Source of the DNA: Shewanella maritima
Lineage (GTDB): Bacteria; Pseudomonadota; Gammaproteobacteria; Enterobacterales; Shewanellaceae
Length of the DNA: 64,000 bases
Direction: 5' to 3'
Assembly (NCBI RefSeq): GCF_004295345.1
Contig: NZ_CP036200.1
Location: 806,001 to 870,000 of the forward strand
Shown: positions 20,280 through 29,042 of the stretch, piece after piece
Position numbering within the stretch: the first letter of the stretch is position 1
Layout of the letters: every line of letters starts with the position of its first letter
The notes under the pieces: model-generated
Databases searched by the model: none
Told to the model about the DNA's origin: nothing
What the model saw: only the letters and a program-made list of their open reading frames with translations
Program-made: the position numbers and the translations under genes

Positions 20280-21020
20280 TTATCGTTCAACCCTTGCCAT
20301 AACATCAACTACTTTATCCACGTCTTCTGGCACATCAACTGCCAAGGACCCACTCGGCACTTCTATCATATCAACTTGATAGTCGGCCTCTAAAAATCGA
20401 AGAATTTCAATATCTTCAATTTCCTCTAATGGTGATTTTTCATTGTGCGAAGCAAAAAAGGCTAAGTGCTCACGACTAAAAGCGTAAATACAAACTTGTT
20501 TGTGCGCTCTTATAAATTCACCACTCTTAGTTAATGGAATTGCTGCGCGGCTCATATACACCAAACGACCAGTTTTGGAGCAAACAACTTTTGGGACAGT
20601 CAAAGAGGTAAATTCAGCGTCATCAGTAATTTCGCTGTATGCATTGGTTATATTTCCGCTTGCTAAATAACGTTTAATCACAACATTGATGTTAGCTGGG
20701 TCTATTAAAGGTTCGTCACCTTGTACATTCACAATAAAATCACAATCTAACTTCAAGTTCGCTTCTGCTAAACGATCTGTGCCCGTTAAACACTTATCAC
20801 TCGTCATAACAACTTGGCCGCCAAAACCTTCTACAGCCTCACGAATTCGCTCGTCTTCAGTTGCAATAAATACTTTATCAGGAGAAACCGCTTCACAACA
20901 TCTTTCCCAAACATGCTGAATCATTGGTTTACCACATAAATCCACCAGTGGCTTTCCCGGGAATCTAGATGATTTGTATCTGGCAGGAATTACTACTGCA
21001 AAATTATCTTGGTTTGTCAT
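20280..21020 (-). CDS. kdsB: CMP-Kdo synthetase-like cytidylyltransferase
   Basis: The product has 246 residues, full length for KdsB. It activates a 3-deoxy-ulosonic acid (Kdo or relative) with CTP. Motifs: VIPARYKSSRFPGKPL at the N-terminus, ATEDERI, TGTDRLAEA, NVQGDEPLI (metal-binding Asp) and the EEIEDIEILRFLE segment. It overlaps the upstream HAD hydrolase gene by 4 bp (ATGA). The copy used for lipid A core is normally elsewhere, so this may be a cluster-specific paralogue serving the capsule linker or a repeat-unit sugar. Confidence 0.9.
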   Translation of the reverse strand: MTNQDNFAVVIPARYKSSRFPGKPLVDLCGKPMIQHVWERCCEAVSPDKVFIATEDERIREAVEGFGGQVVMTSDKCLTGTDRLAEANLKLDCDFIVNVQGDEPLIDPANINVVIKRYLASGNITNAYSEITDDAEFTSLTVPKVVCSKTGRLVYMSRAAIPLTKSGEFIRAHKQVCIYAFSREHLAFFASHNEKSPLEEIEDIEILRFLEADYQVDMIEVPSGSLAVDVPEDVDKVVDVMARVER

Positions 21021-21679
21021 AATTCACCCAAAATTTCATCAAAAGAATCAATTACCCTGAAGCCACTCTCCTTAGCTAGCTCCCTCATAGTCTCGTCTAC
21101 ATTTGAGTACGGGCTGTAATATATAAAGTCAATGTTATTTTCCTGAGCAGCTTCGAGATCTGACCTTGCATCTCCAATCATTACGGCAACTCCAGAAACC
21201 TCACTAACAATTTGCCGCACTAATTCAGTTTTCTTAGTTGGGGAACCTAAAATCTTAGAAAAATACTTAGCTAACCCTCTTCGCTCGAAAATAGTATTCA
21301 GCTCGTTTTGCTCAGAACCACTCGCCACATACTTTACCGCTTCACTACGTTGAAGCACTACTTCAACTGAAGGTGTAAGACTCGCTGTCATATATAGCTT
21401 TTTGCACTGCTGTGAATAGCTTTGTAACAGCTGGGCTTTTAAGTGATGCTTAACATCATCATCGACATCCAATATTTCATCACAAAAAATGTCAACGTGA
21501 TAAAAACGTGAACGTCCGAAATTTTTAGCAAAAAGTTCCACGCACTCATTAACAGACTCTTCGGCTAAATTCTGAGCTACAAGCGCATTCCTCATTGCTT
21601 CAATTTTCAACTGATTGGAGTCAAGAATGACTCCATCACAGTCAAATATAATTGCCTCGTAATTATTAAACTGGGGCAT
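21017..21679 (-). CDS. HAD-superfamily hydrolase (putative sugar-acid phosphatase)
   Basis: The product has 220 residues from the ATG at 21679. A further upstream start would extend deep into the aldolase gene, and the catalytic loop IIFDCDGVILDSN begins nine residues after this Met, as usual. Motif I DCDGV, motif II around YVASGS and motif IV VMIGDARSDLEAA are all present; the helical cap between motifs I and II marks subfamily I (phosphoglycolate-phosphatase-like). It overlaps the aldolase stop by 14 bp and the kdsB start by 4 bp, so the three are translated as a unit. A plausible role is dephosphorylation of a sugar acid before CMP activation, which is inference. Confidence 0.8.
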   Translation of the reverse strand: MPQFNNYEAIIFDCDGVILDSNQLKIEAMRNALVAQNLAEESVNECVELFAKNFGRSRFYHVDIFCDEILDVDDDVKHHLKAQLLQSYSQQCKKLYMTASLTPSVEVVLQRSEAVKYVASGSEQNELNTIFERRGLAKYFSKILGSPTKKTELVRQIVSEVSGVAVMIGDARSDLEAAQENNIDFIYYSPYSNVDETMRELAKESGFRVIDSFDEILGEL

Positions 21680-23278
21680 AAATTGACCCCTGAGTAATTG
21701 GATAAGTTGTCGGTGTAATCGCAACTACATCACAAAAGCCTGCATAATTTTCAACCAAGCTCCATAACTTCAACATTTCTAATTGTCTTGGGTCATGTGC
21801 CTCATAGCCATCAAACCCTACAAGACTCACATTATTTGCTGACATGGTATAGGCTATAGCAAGAGCATAGGCTGCTGTTACATCGTAAGGAACAACACAC
21901 ATTGAATCACCAGCGCTAAACTCGCCCTTGTTCACCTCTAAGCCATAGTCATACAACTTTACATTGCTAGAAAAGGCAGATAACTCTTCTTGTGTGAATC
22001 GATGTTTCGGTAAGATTACTGGTTTAGTAATGCGGTTATACTCGTCTTTTTCTGATAAGAATTTCGTATTATGAGTAACACAATAGTAATCAACTAAATC
22101 AGAAGGAACACTTAAATTATTGATCGCAATAACAATTGGGTTTCTTTGTTTAATGTAAACCGACAGCTGCGAGCCATACTTTTTCAAACCTGGGCCATCA
22201 GCTAAAATGAGTACTTCGCGATCTTCAGCAAGCCCTGCTAAATCTGCAGTTCCAGAAACAGATTCAACTGCTGAATTCAAAGATAAAGCCTCAGCAAGAA
22301 TATCCCCTTTGTAGCTTGTTGTATTCTCAAGCTTACTTAGGTAATCAATCGCCCCAACGATCTCATCTGTACCATAATGAGTATCAGACAATAAGTTCTG
22401 GATATAAGTAGGGTGAATGTCGTTTTGCGCACCTAAAAAGTACAGCAAGTTACTTCCCCAACCATGCGATCGCTGCATTGGTTCAAAATGCCTGATAGCT
22501 AACTCATACACAGGTGCAGGCTCATAGGTATCAGTTTCCTTAGCTAGGATTGCTAACAGGGTCTCGGTCTGAGCGTTGCCAGCACCACGCCCCATTCCTG
22601 TCACCGTAACATCAAGCCAGGTTACACCCTTTTCTCGAGCGGCTAAGGTATTATCAATCGCTCTAGCCATATTATTATGAGTATGGATACCAATCGGGCC
22701 TTGCCATTCCGACCTTACCGCATCATAAATTCGTGATACCTCAGCAGTATCCATATTGCCTAATGAGTCGGCAAAATATAGTGTGTCTAATACCCCCAGC
22801 TTTGAGCTAGCTTAGCTTTTTCAGCTATCACCGCTGTCGGCTTGCCACCAGCTTGCATGAGGTTAAAACCCACAATATAACCATTGTCACTTAACCATTT
22901 GACAATTTCACCAGAGCTTTCAACTTCATGAAAATGTGCTGCAACCCTTACCAAACCTATTTTGCTGTCATCAGCATGAACAAATAACTTGCTCATTGCC
23001 TGTTCTAAAGGTAACTCAGATGACAAAATGGTCTTAGCATCTACCATGACGCCATACACAGGCCCTTCTGGCAGTTCTAATTCTTGTAAAAATGCTTCAG
23101 TCGTGTACGCGAATGCTCCTAAAAAGCCAGATTTGGTAAAATTGCGCAAGCCTAACTCTACATAATCAACTCGAGCCTTCGCCATTGCTGAAAGGTAACT
23201 AGCAACAACTTCGGCATCAAAATCCCATTCGTTATAGTAACCACCATCGCGAAGCGTACAGTCTAAAACTTTTATCAT
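21666..23278 (-). pseudogene. HMGL-type aldolase with DUF115-like C-terminal domain, frameshifted
   Basis: Two reading frames make one ~537-residue protein. Part one (23278 down to 22787) starts MIKVLDCTLRDGGYYNEW, the catalytic DxTLRDG signature of HMG-CoA lyase / 4-hydroxy-2-oxovalerate aldolase enzymes. Part two continues LYFADSLGNMDT, GIHTHNN (metal-binding histidines), then a second domain with VLILADGPGLKKYG and VSLVGFDGYEAHD resembling DUF115-like domains. The break is at the five-G run (plus-strand C at 22793-22797); one more G would give ...SWG-VLDTLYFADS without interruption. In this superfamily the enzyme makes or breaks a bond next to pyruvate or acetyl-CoA. Whether the shift is real or a read error is open. 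Confidence 0.85.
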
Positions 23279-23291
23279 AACTACCTCTACT

Positions 23292-24227
23292 TTAAATTTT
23301 TTGTTCCATGTATTGGATAAACTCTTGATAAGTATCCGTTAACTTGCTTTCCATCAATAAATCTTCTGAAACTTTTGCAGTTTTTATCTCAATAGTGTCC
23401 GACGTTCTTCCACTGTCACCAGTCACTTTAAATAAACCAAAAATGTCTTCAAACCCGTCATCAAATGGCAGTTGTAATTTAGCAGAAATTTGCCCTAAAA
23501 TTAATGAAGGCTCAGCGACAAAGTCTTCATATCTAAAAACCCTATCGCGGTCAAACTGCTTTATACATAGTAATAAGCGTCGGCAGTATTCTCTAAAGTC
23601 ATTAGGTTCAAAATGTAGCCAACCATTATTTTGTAATGAAGTGTATGATTCTAACGGATCTCTAACTGTGAACACTGACTCAATTTCATAATCTGTTTTT
23701 AAAAGCTCAATTAAAGGTGAGCTTTTGGGAATAGTAGCCCGCGTAAAATAGTCTGCATGGGTATGCTCTCTTAACACTAAGGTGCCACCGTAGCGTGTTA
23801 CATGCCTATCGACATGCTTTATTGAAGACTTAAAGAGATCAGCAGCCAGTTCGGTCGAGTTTGGAACACCCGCATATTTCACTAAGGAAACAATATCTGT
23901 AGGTGAATACTTAGGTTTATTTTTATCTAGCCCTAACTCAGTGAATGGGTGAACTTCACTTAACAAATAAACATTAGGCAAAGCAGAAATACATTTAGAA
24001 ACCAAAGTTCCACCACTACATGCTATATGATGGATAATCCTCAGCATTGGTTTCCGACTCGTAAAACTGTCGCAAATTTGGTCGCACCTTGCCAGCAAGG
24101 ATTCAGCATCAACTATTTGTGGAGCCGAAATTTGCGGTACCTCGAGCGACTTTACCATTTCAGATGTTTCAACTAACCCCAACGCTTGATCTAGCTCACC
24201 TTTGAACCTTTCAAAATTACTAGTCAT
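23292..24227 (-). CDS. Sulfotransferase-family protein
   Basis: The product has 311 residues. It has the P-loop-like PAPS 5'-phosphosulfate motif in RIIHHIACSGGTLVSKCI and the 3'-phosphate motif in VFTVRDPLESYTSL, followed by FRYEDFVAEPS, the usual order of sulfotransferases. Its expected reaction is transfer of sulfate from PAPS to a glycan hydroxyl in the cytoplasm. It lies between the coiled-coil methyltransferase-like gene (4-bp ATGA overlap) and the aldolase gene (13-bp gap). This is the main evidence that the polymer is sulfated, as is common in marine bacteria. The acceptor sugar is not known. Confidence 0.78.
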   Translation of the reverse strand: MTSNFERFKGELDQALGLVETSEMVKSLEVPQISAPQIVDAESLLARCDQICDSFTSRKPMLRIIHHIACSGGTLVSKCISALPNVYLLSEVHPFTELGLDKNKPKYSPTDIVSLVKYAGVPNSTELAADLFKSSIKHVDRHVTRYGGTLVLREHTHADYFTRATIPKSSPLIELLKTDYEIESVFTVRDPLESYTSLQNNGWLHFEPNDFREYCRRLLLCIKQFDRDRVFRYEDFVAEPSLILGQISAKLQLPFDDGFEDIFGLFKVTGDSGRTSDTIEIKTAKVSEDLLMESKLTDTYQEFIQYMEQKI

Positions 24228-26464
24228 ATCACGTCTTCACTAATAGAGTTTGAAAGCAATTCCGGATGTTCTTGCTGTAGTCTATAATAGTACTTTGACG
24301 CAATAGTCAGTTTTTCTCGAAGCTCTTTAATCAACTCTAACAACTCAGCCTCTGAGTCGGCTTTTTCAGCATACTTAGCTCGCAGGTCTTCCAGGTCAAC
24401 ATGTGCCTTACTCAACATTTTCTGATTGATTCGCTCTGCACGCTTATACTCTCCAATCTCCTTTTGAAAGTGCGAACGCTCATTTTCCAAAGCAGAGCAT
24501 CTTACCTGCGCTTTCTCTACTTTGTCATTTAGAGCTGCAACTTCATCTCCATTAGCCTTTATCTTTGCATCCGCTAACGCAATGGTATCAATAGTCTGCG
24601 CCTCTAACGTAGCAATACTATCTTTTGACTCTTTATAACTACTCTCTAATTGTTGTAAATCGGAGTTGACTTTAGCTAAGCTATGCTCCTTGGATAACAG
24701 TTCTTGCTGCAAACTATCACAAGCCAATTTTAAATCTCCGATCTGCTCATTCAAAGACTCTACCTCCAGCTGCAATTTCTCGGCTTGAACTTCAGAGTTT
24801 AATTTGTATTCCTTAAAGTTTTCTTCAATTTCAACTCTATGGTTATGTGCTTGTTCGGAAATAGTCTTTACCTGAAGAAGCTCATCATTTAAAAACTGGT
24901 TTGTTCCAGTACATTTAGCAAGTGCTACCTTTTCTTTTTCCAAGTTAGTAGCCAGTACTTCTTTGGCTTCTTCACTAGAAGCTAATAAACTATTTATTGA
25001 TTCTGTTTCTGCGTTTGCATTAACCAACAGCACCTTTGTCTCCTCCAGTTGGACTTGATACTCGGCGTTTTCTTTTAAAGATTGACGTAGCTGATCGTTA
25101 AGAGACTGCACTTCGCTATCGACTTGAGATTTTTCTGACTCTAACTTTTCTAGTTGAGCCTTCAAATCACAATTAACTTTCTCTGAAACTTGATGAGCAC
25201 TCGTAACTGAAACAAGCTCTGCACTTAACTGAGAAAGCTCACCCTCTAAAGACTTAACTTCTGACATACCAGAAGTAATCTTGTCTTTATAAGTAGCTAA
25301 TACCTTTTCAAGCTCCTGCTTAGCTTCTAACTCAACCCTGTCAATTGCTACTTGTGTTTGCGCTTGTGCGTCATTTAACTTTTGCTCTAACGCTGAGTTT
25401 GCATCCCGTAGCTCTGAATTCTGTTTGTTACTTGATTTAAGCTCTTGCTGCAATTTATTAAGTTTACTTTCAAGATATTCAACTGTTTGCTGTAAAGCCT
25501 GCTTTTCACTTCTATGTGCTTGTATATTATTCTCTATCACTCCATTCAATTCATGTCGTGTAGCCAACAAACACGATTGTAAATCAGCAACCTCTCTGTC
25601 AAACGACTGCAGTTTTTCTTGGTGTTCCTTTTCGAAATTAGACAGCTCAGACTCAAGGTCGGCGTATACTTCAAGCGCATTCTCGTTAATTTCATTGAGT
25701 TCAGATACAGCTGCCTTTTCTGCTGATAGCTTGTCCCTCAAACTATCTATTTGCCTAAGGCTTAGTGATAATTCCTCTTGCAAGGCAAGGCTCCTGCGGG
25801 CCTCAATATTGACCATACTTTCTAAGTTAACGGCCTTTTCTCGCCAATAATCTTTGATATATACATTGGGTGCATCATCATTGTCGTAGCAGTGGCTATT
25901 TAATAAAGCCGTCATATTATGAAGTTGAGATGCGGATGAAAGCGTTGAGGAAGGAGTATAGAACATGTCAATAACAGCTATATGCTCATCACTTAGCGAA
26001 CTAATTAACTGCTCTTCGATATAAGGGGTATCAATGATTAGCGTGTTAAACTCACGTGAGCTCATTCCAATCTCATTGACTAACTCAGTTAGTTTATACG
26101 CCTTATTAAAATGCTGTTCTGTTATTTGCATATTCGGATAAAGGTCAATTAAATCATTTGCAACTTCAACCCCGCTGTATTTATCCAAGGAGGCTTTAAA
26201 AAACGTGCATGGTTCACCTTTAGCTGTAACCAATCGATTAAGTACAGTTACGTTGTCAACTCCGGCGAAGTCTTTCTCTAATTGCTCACTCACATCGGAT
26301 TGTGCATCAACTAATACAATATGCCTAAAGTTTTCCTTTATAATTTCTTTGATATTAGGGTAACTGCCGCATCCTACCCACAGCACAGTTCCTAAAGGTT
26401 TATCGGTCTTAAAATGCTCTCTTTTGATAACTTCTTCGATGTTGTTCTGTTCAATTAAGTTCAT
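24224..26464 (-). CDS. Large coiled-coil protein with methyltransferase-like N-terminal domain
   Basis: The product has 746 residues. The first ~215 have a Rossmann-like start GTVLWVGCGSYPNIKEII, then HIVLVDAQSDV and TLIIDTPYIEEQL, as in FkbM-like or other SAM-dependent methyltransferases. The motif-I glycines are present but activity is unproven. Residues ~215-735 form an almost unbroken coiled coil rich in E, K, Q, S and L. An enzyme head with a long coil recalls WbdD, whose coil sets O-antigen chain length in ABC-exported systems, but no kinase domain is seen. Neighbours are a glycosyltransferase upstream and a sulfotransferase downstream. Confidence 0.7.
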   Translation of the reverse strand: MNLIEQNNIEEVIKREHFKTDKPLGTVLWVGCGSYPNIKEIIKENFRHIVLVDAQSDVSEQLEKDFAGVDNVTVLNRLVTAKGEPCTFFKASLDKYSGVEVANDLIDLYPNMQITEQHFNKAYKLTELVNEIGMSSREFNTLIIDTPYIEEQLISSLSDEHIAVIDMFYTPSSTLSSASQLHNMTALLNSHCYDNDDAPNVYIKDYWREKAVNLESMVNIEARRSLALQEELSLSLRQIDSLRDKLSAEKAAVSELNEINENALEVYADLESELSNFEKEHQEKLQSFDREVADLQSCLLATRHELNGVIENNIQAHRSEKQALQQTVEYLESKLNKLQQELKSSNKQNSELRDANSALEQKLNDAQAQTQVAIDRVELEAKQELEKVLATYKDKITSGMSEVKSLEGELSQLSAELVSVTSAHQVSEKVNCDLKAQLEKLESEKSQVDSEVQSLNDQLRQSLKENAEYQVQLEETKVLLVNANAETESINSLLASSEEAKEVLATNLEKEKVALAKCTGTNQFLNDELLQVKTISEQAHNHRVEIEENFKEYKLNSEVQAEKLQLEVESLNEQIGDLKLACDSLQQELLSKEHSLAKVNSDLQQLESSYKESKDSIATLEAQTIDTIALADAKIKANGDEVAALNDKVEKAQVRCSALENERSHFQKEIGEYKRAERINQKMLSKAHVDLEDLRAKYAEKADSEAELLELIKELREKLTIASKYYYRLQQEHPELLSNSISEDVI

Positions 26465-26484
26465 TTGTTATCATTATCCAAATA

Positions 26485-27651
26485 TTAAAATTGATTACAT
26501 AACCAAGAATCGAAGCTAGCCATTAACTCTTGGTAATATGTCGTTACCTTACGCTCTCTAGGCTCTTCAAAAAATGACTCTGAAGTTAAGCTGTCTAACG
26601 CTACTACATCACATGCAACACCTAAACGATGTGCTTCTCGCGTCAACCAAGACTCAGATAAACTTACAATTGGAGTATTATATTTAGCAGCTAACCAGAC
26701 CATGCCCGAACTTTTATATTGGTATACTAAGGGGCAATAATTCACAAGTAACGCATGACTTGCTTTATACAATTTAGCCAGCCTTGCATCAGACATATAA
26801 CCTTTAATCAGCTTCAACTTATCACTTTTATAAGCTATATGCTCCAACAATGCCTCAGCCTTTAGCAATTTAGGATCTAGACTCTCGTTGGTATACTGAA
26901 TAACAAACCGTATATCGTCGTTACTATTAGGTAGAACTTTGCCTAATATTTCAGGTAACTCAGTAAAACCTTTGCTTCCCTTGGCATCTCCACAATACAG
27001 CAACACTTGACGTATCCCTCTTTTCCTTGATTCAGCATTACATACTTGTTGTTCAAAAGGTAATAAACAAGGGTGGACTTGCGCAAATATGTTACTTCCA
27101 AGCAAAAGGTTGATAGCCTGAGCCACTTCGAAGTCTGATGGCCACATTGATACTGATTTACCAAACTTCAGCATCAACTTAACTGCTGATGCATATAGTG
27201 TTCTAGAAGCGCCATACAAAGCCTTGCTCAAAGGGTTAAACATTAGCAAAACAATAACGGAAGGAACTTGATGCTTTTTTCGCTGGATAAGCTCTAATGC
27301 TAAAGACAAAGCCCAAAGGTGAATCCAATCCATTGTATGAAATAGGTAACGAGCTTCCTTTTCTCTATGTAAAGTCAATAAGTTTATGTATTCTGTAGCT
27401 AATAGCTTAAGCGTTTTCGAAAATCCCACTCTATTTTCGTTACTGGACAAATACCCATAAAATTCTGTTTCAAAGTAAGGATGCAGTTCAATACCATAGC
27501 TATCTGCATGCTCTATAACATCTGAGTTAACAGAAACATGACTATATATACAGACTTTTAACTGTCGAACCGCTGCCAATTTATCGATAACGGCGGCATG
27601 ATGACCACTTAAAGTTGCTAGCCCTGCATCAACTACTATTAGCTCTTTCAT
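26485..27651 (-). CDS. Glycosyltransferase, GT4-like
   Basis: The product has 388 residues. The N-terminus has GLATLSGHHAAVIDKL, a glycine-rich acceptor-side loop. The C-terminal half has the GT-B donor domain: VLLYCGDAKGSKGFTELPEIL, FVIQYTNE, KLIKGYMSDARLAKLYKAS (the usual G-x-x-S-D-x-x-L-x-x-x-Y-x-x-A type segment), then YKSSGMVWLAAKYNTPIVS, where the usual E-x-G-x-P helix is replaced. It retains the fold but the missing E-x7-E signature makes the exact family uncertain. It lies 3 bp downstream of the coiled-coil gene and 20 bp upstream of the next, so it is sandwiched between two coiled-coil proteins. Confidence 0.72.
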   Translation of the reverse strand: MKELIVVDAGLATLSGHHAAVIDKLAAVRQLKVCIYSHVSVNSDVIEHADSYGIELHPYFETEFYGYLSSNENRVGFSKTLKLLATEYINLLTLHREKEARYLFHTMDWIHLWALSLALELIQRKKHQVPSVIVLLMFNPLSKALYGASRTLYASAVKLMLKFGKSVSMWPSDFEVAQAINLLLGSNIFAQVHPCLLPFEQQVCNAESRKRGIRQVLLYCGDAKGSKGFTELPEILGKVLPNSNDDIRFVIQYTNESLDPKLLKAEALLEHIAYKSDKLKLIKGYMSDARLAKLYKASHALLVNYCPLVYQYKSSGMVWLAAKYNTPIVSLSESWLTREAHRLGVACDVVALDSLTSESFFEEPRERKVTTYYQELMASFDSWLCNQF

Positions 27652-27654
27652 AAA

Positions 27655-29028
27655 TCAGATACTAGCTAAGCTTTTTAAATTTGATAATAAATATAGCGTT
27701 GTTTCTGGTATATCCCGATTAACGGAGCATGCGAAAAAGTCAGCTTGCTCTTGTTTACTTGATTGCTTGTAACTAGCACAAACCTCTAACTCTTTTAGCA
27801 GCATGGAAACTTGTAAGTCCGCCAACTCCACTTCGCTTTGTAGCATTATCTTCGCATCTTTTTCAGTTGCTAGTTCACTTTGAATCAGCTGCAGATTTAC
27901 TCGTGCACTATCTAGCTCTGTTTTTATTTTCAGGTATGGTTCATTTGAGCCAGCATTGAGCTCTTTTCTGGCTTCTTCTTTCAACTCTACTAGCTTTGAA
28001 TTTAGTAACTGGTTATCCGATGTTAACTCCGCATTTTGTCGCTGCAACTCAAGCATCTGCTCCTTGTACTTTAATTCTGCACAGCTGCGCTTGCCATATT
28101 CCAGCTCTAACTCTGATTGCAGTTGAGAAGTTTGAAGCTGCAATACAGTTGAATTAGTTTCATACTCAGCATTTGTCCGTTTTAATGATTCGAGCTCAGA
28201 TTGCAATTGTGAATTTTGTGAACCTAGTGAGTTAATTTCAACTTGGCTATCAGCTCTCTTTCGCTGTAACAGCCTAAGTTCACGTTCTAATTGTGCCGTA
28301 TCACTACCCGCTTGCTGAAGCTTAACTTTAAGCTCTTTCTGGGCTCTTACCTCTTTCTCTATTTTTTGCAAAGCTACGCCAAGTTCACTTGATGTAATAT
28401 CGTTCTCATGTTTTAGCACTTGATTGACTTGCTTAAGCTCATTTCTATAATCAGCAACGTCACAAAATACACGGGGAATAAGTTCATAAATAGCGTTGTC
28501 CGGGCACTTGTCCTGATATGCAACGTTAGACATTGCAACTAGTTCAGTACGGACTGTTGTCGCTATATCAGATTTCATCAAAAAGCATTGAGCAATTAAT
28601 CTATTTAACGACGAGGAAGCAATATTTTGTAATTGAGTTAGCTGCGCTTTGTTATTCAAAAAACGTTCTAACCTAGCTCTGCAATCATCTACAAGCTCAA
28701 GCAACAATGACTCATCGACCACAAAAACCTTATGTCTGAAATTCGTAATAAGCTGAAGCAATTGAACGCTACAATCTAACCAAGATTGCAGCTGAGTTTC
28801 GAGTAGCACTGCCACATCTATTACATTATCAGTGATACAAGTTGTCAGAAAGTTTACGGGAGAACTAGTGATTACAATAACTTTATCTACGGAGTCTGCA
28901 ACCTGTTCGATTGGTTGTTCCTGCTGAGATATGTTTAGTGTAGTAACTTTAACGGAATCATCGAACCATTGTTCAATTTCTTCTCGCCATCCATCTAGGG
29001 CGTAACCAACTACTAAAACCGATTCCAT
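27655..29028 (-). CDS. Coiled-coil protein of unknown function in the polysaccharide operon
   Basis: The product has 457 residues with no signal peptide. The N-terminal ~190 residues look globular (VLVVGYALDGWREEIEQW, KVIVITSSPVNFLTT, HKVFVVDESLLLEL), possibly a sulfotransferase-like or P-loop-like fold without a convincing active site. Residues ~195-420 are a long coiled coil (LQRKRADSQVEINSLGSQNS region). I do not recognise a family. Being next to the other coiled-coil gene, with one glycosyltransferase between them, suggests a structural partner or scaffold for the glycosyltransferase complex; this is inference. Confidence 0.65.
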   Translation of the reverse strand: MESVLVVGYALDGWREEIEQWFDDSVKVTTLNISQQEQPIEQVADSVDKVIVITSSPVNFLTTCITDNVIDVAVLLETQLQSWLDCSVQLLQLITNFRHKVFVVDESLLLELVDDCRARLERFLNNKAQLTQLQNIASSSLNRLIAQCFLMKSDIATTVRTELVAMSNVAYQDKCPDNAIYELIPRVFCDVADYRNELKQVNQVLKHENDITSSELGVALQKIEKEVRAQKELKVKLQQAGSDTAQLERELRLLQRKRADSQVEINSLGSQNSQLQSELESLKRTNAEYETNSTVLQLQTSQLQSELELEYGKRSCAELKYKEQMLELQRQNAELTSDNQLLNSKLVELKEEARKELNAGSNEPYLKIKTELDSARVNLQLIQSELATEKDAKIMLQSEVELADLQVSMLLKELEVCASYKQSSKQEQADFFACSVNRDIPETTLYLLSNLKSLASI

Positions 29029-29042
29029 AATTAACCTTGTCG

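Noticed and set aside
21680..21724. Longer start for the HAD hydrolase
   Set aside because: It would add residues encoded inside the aldolase gene with no family match; the catalytic loop starts right after the Met at 21679.
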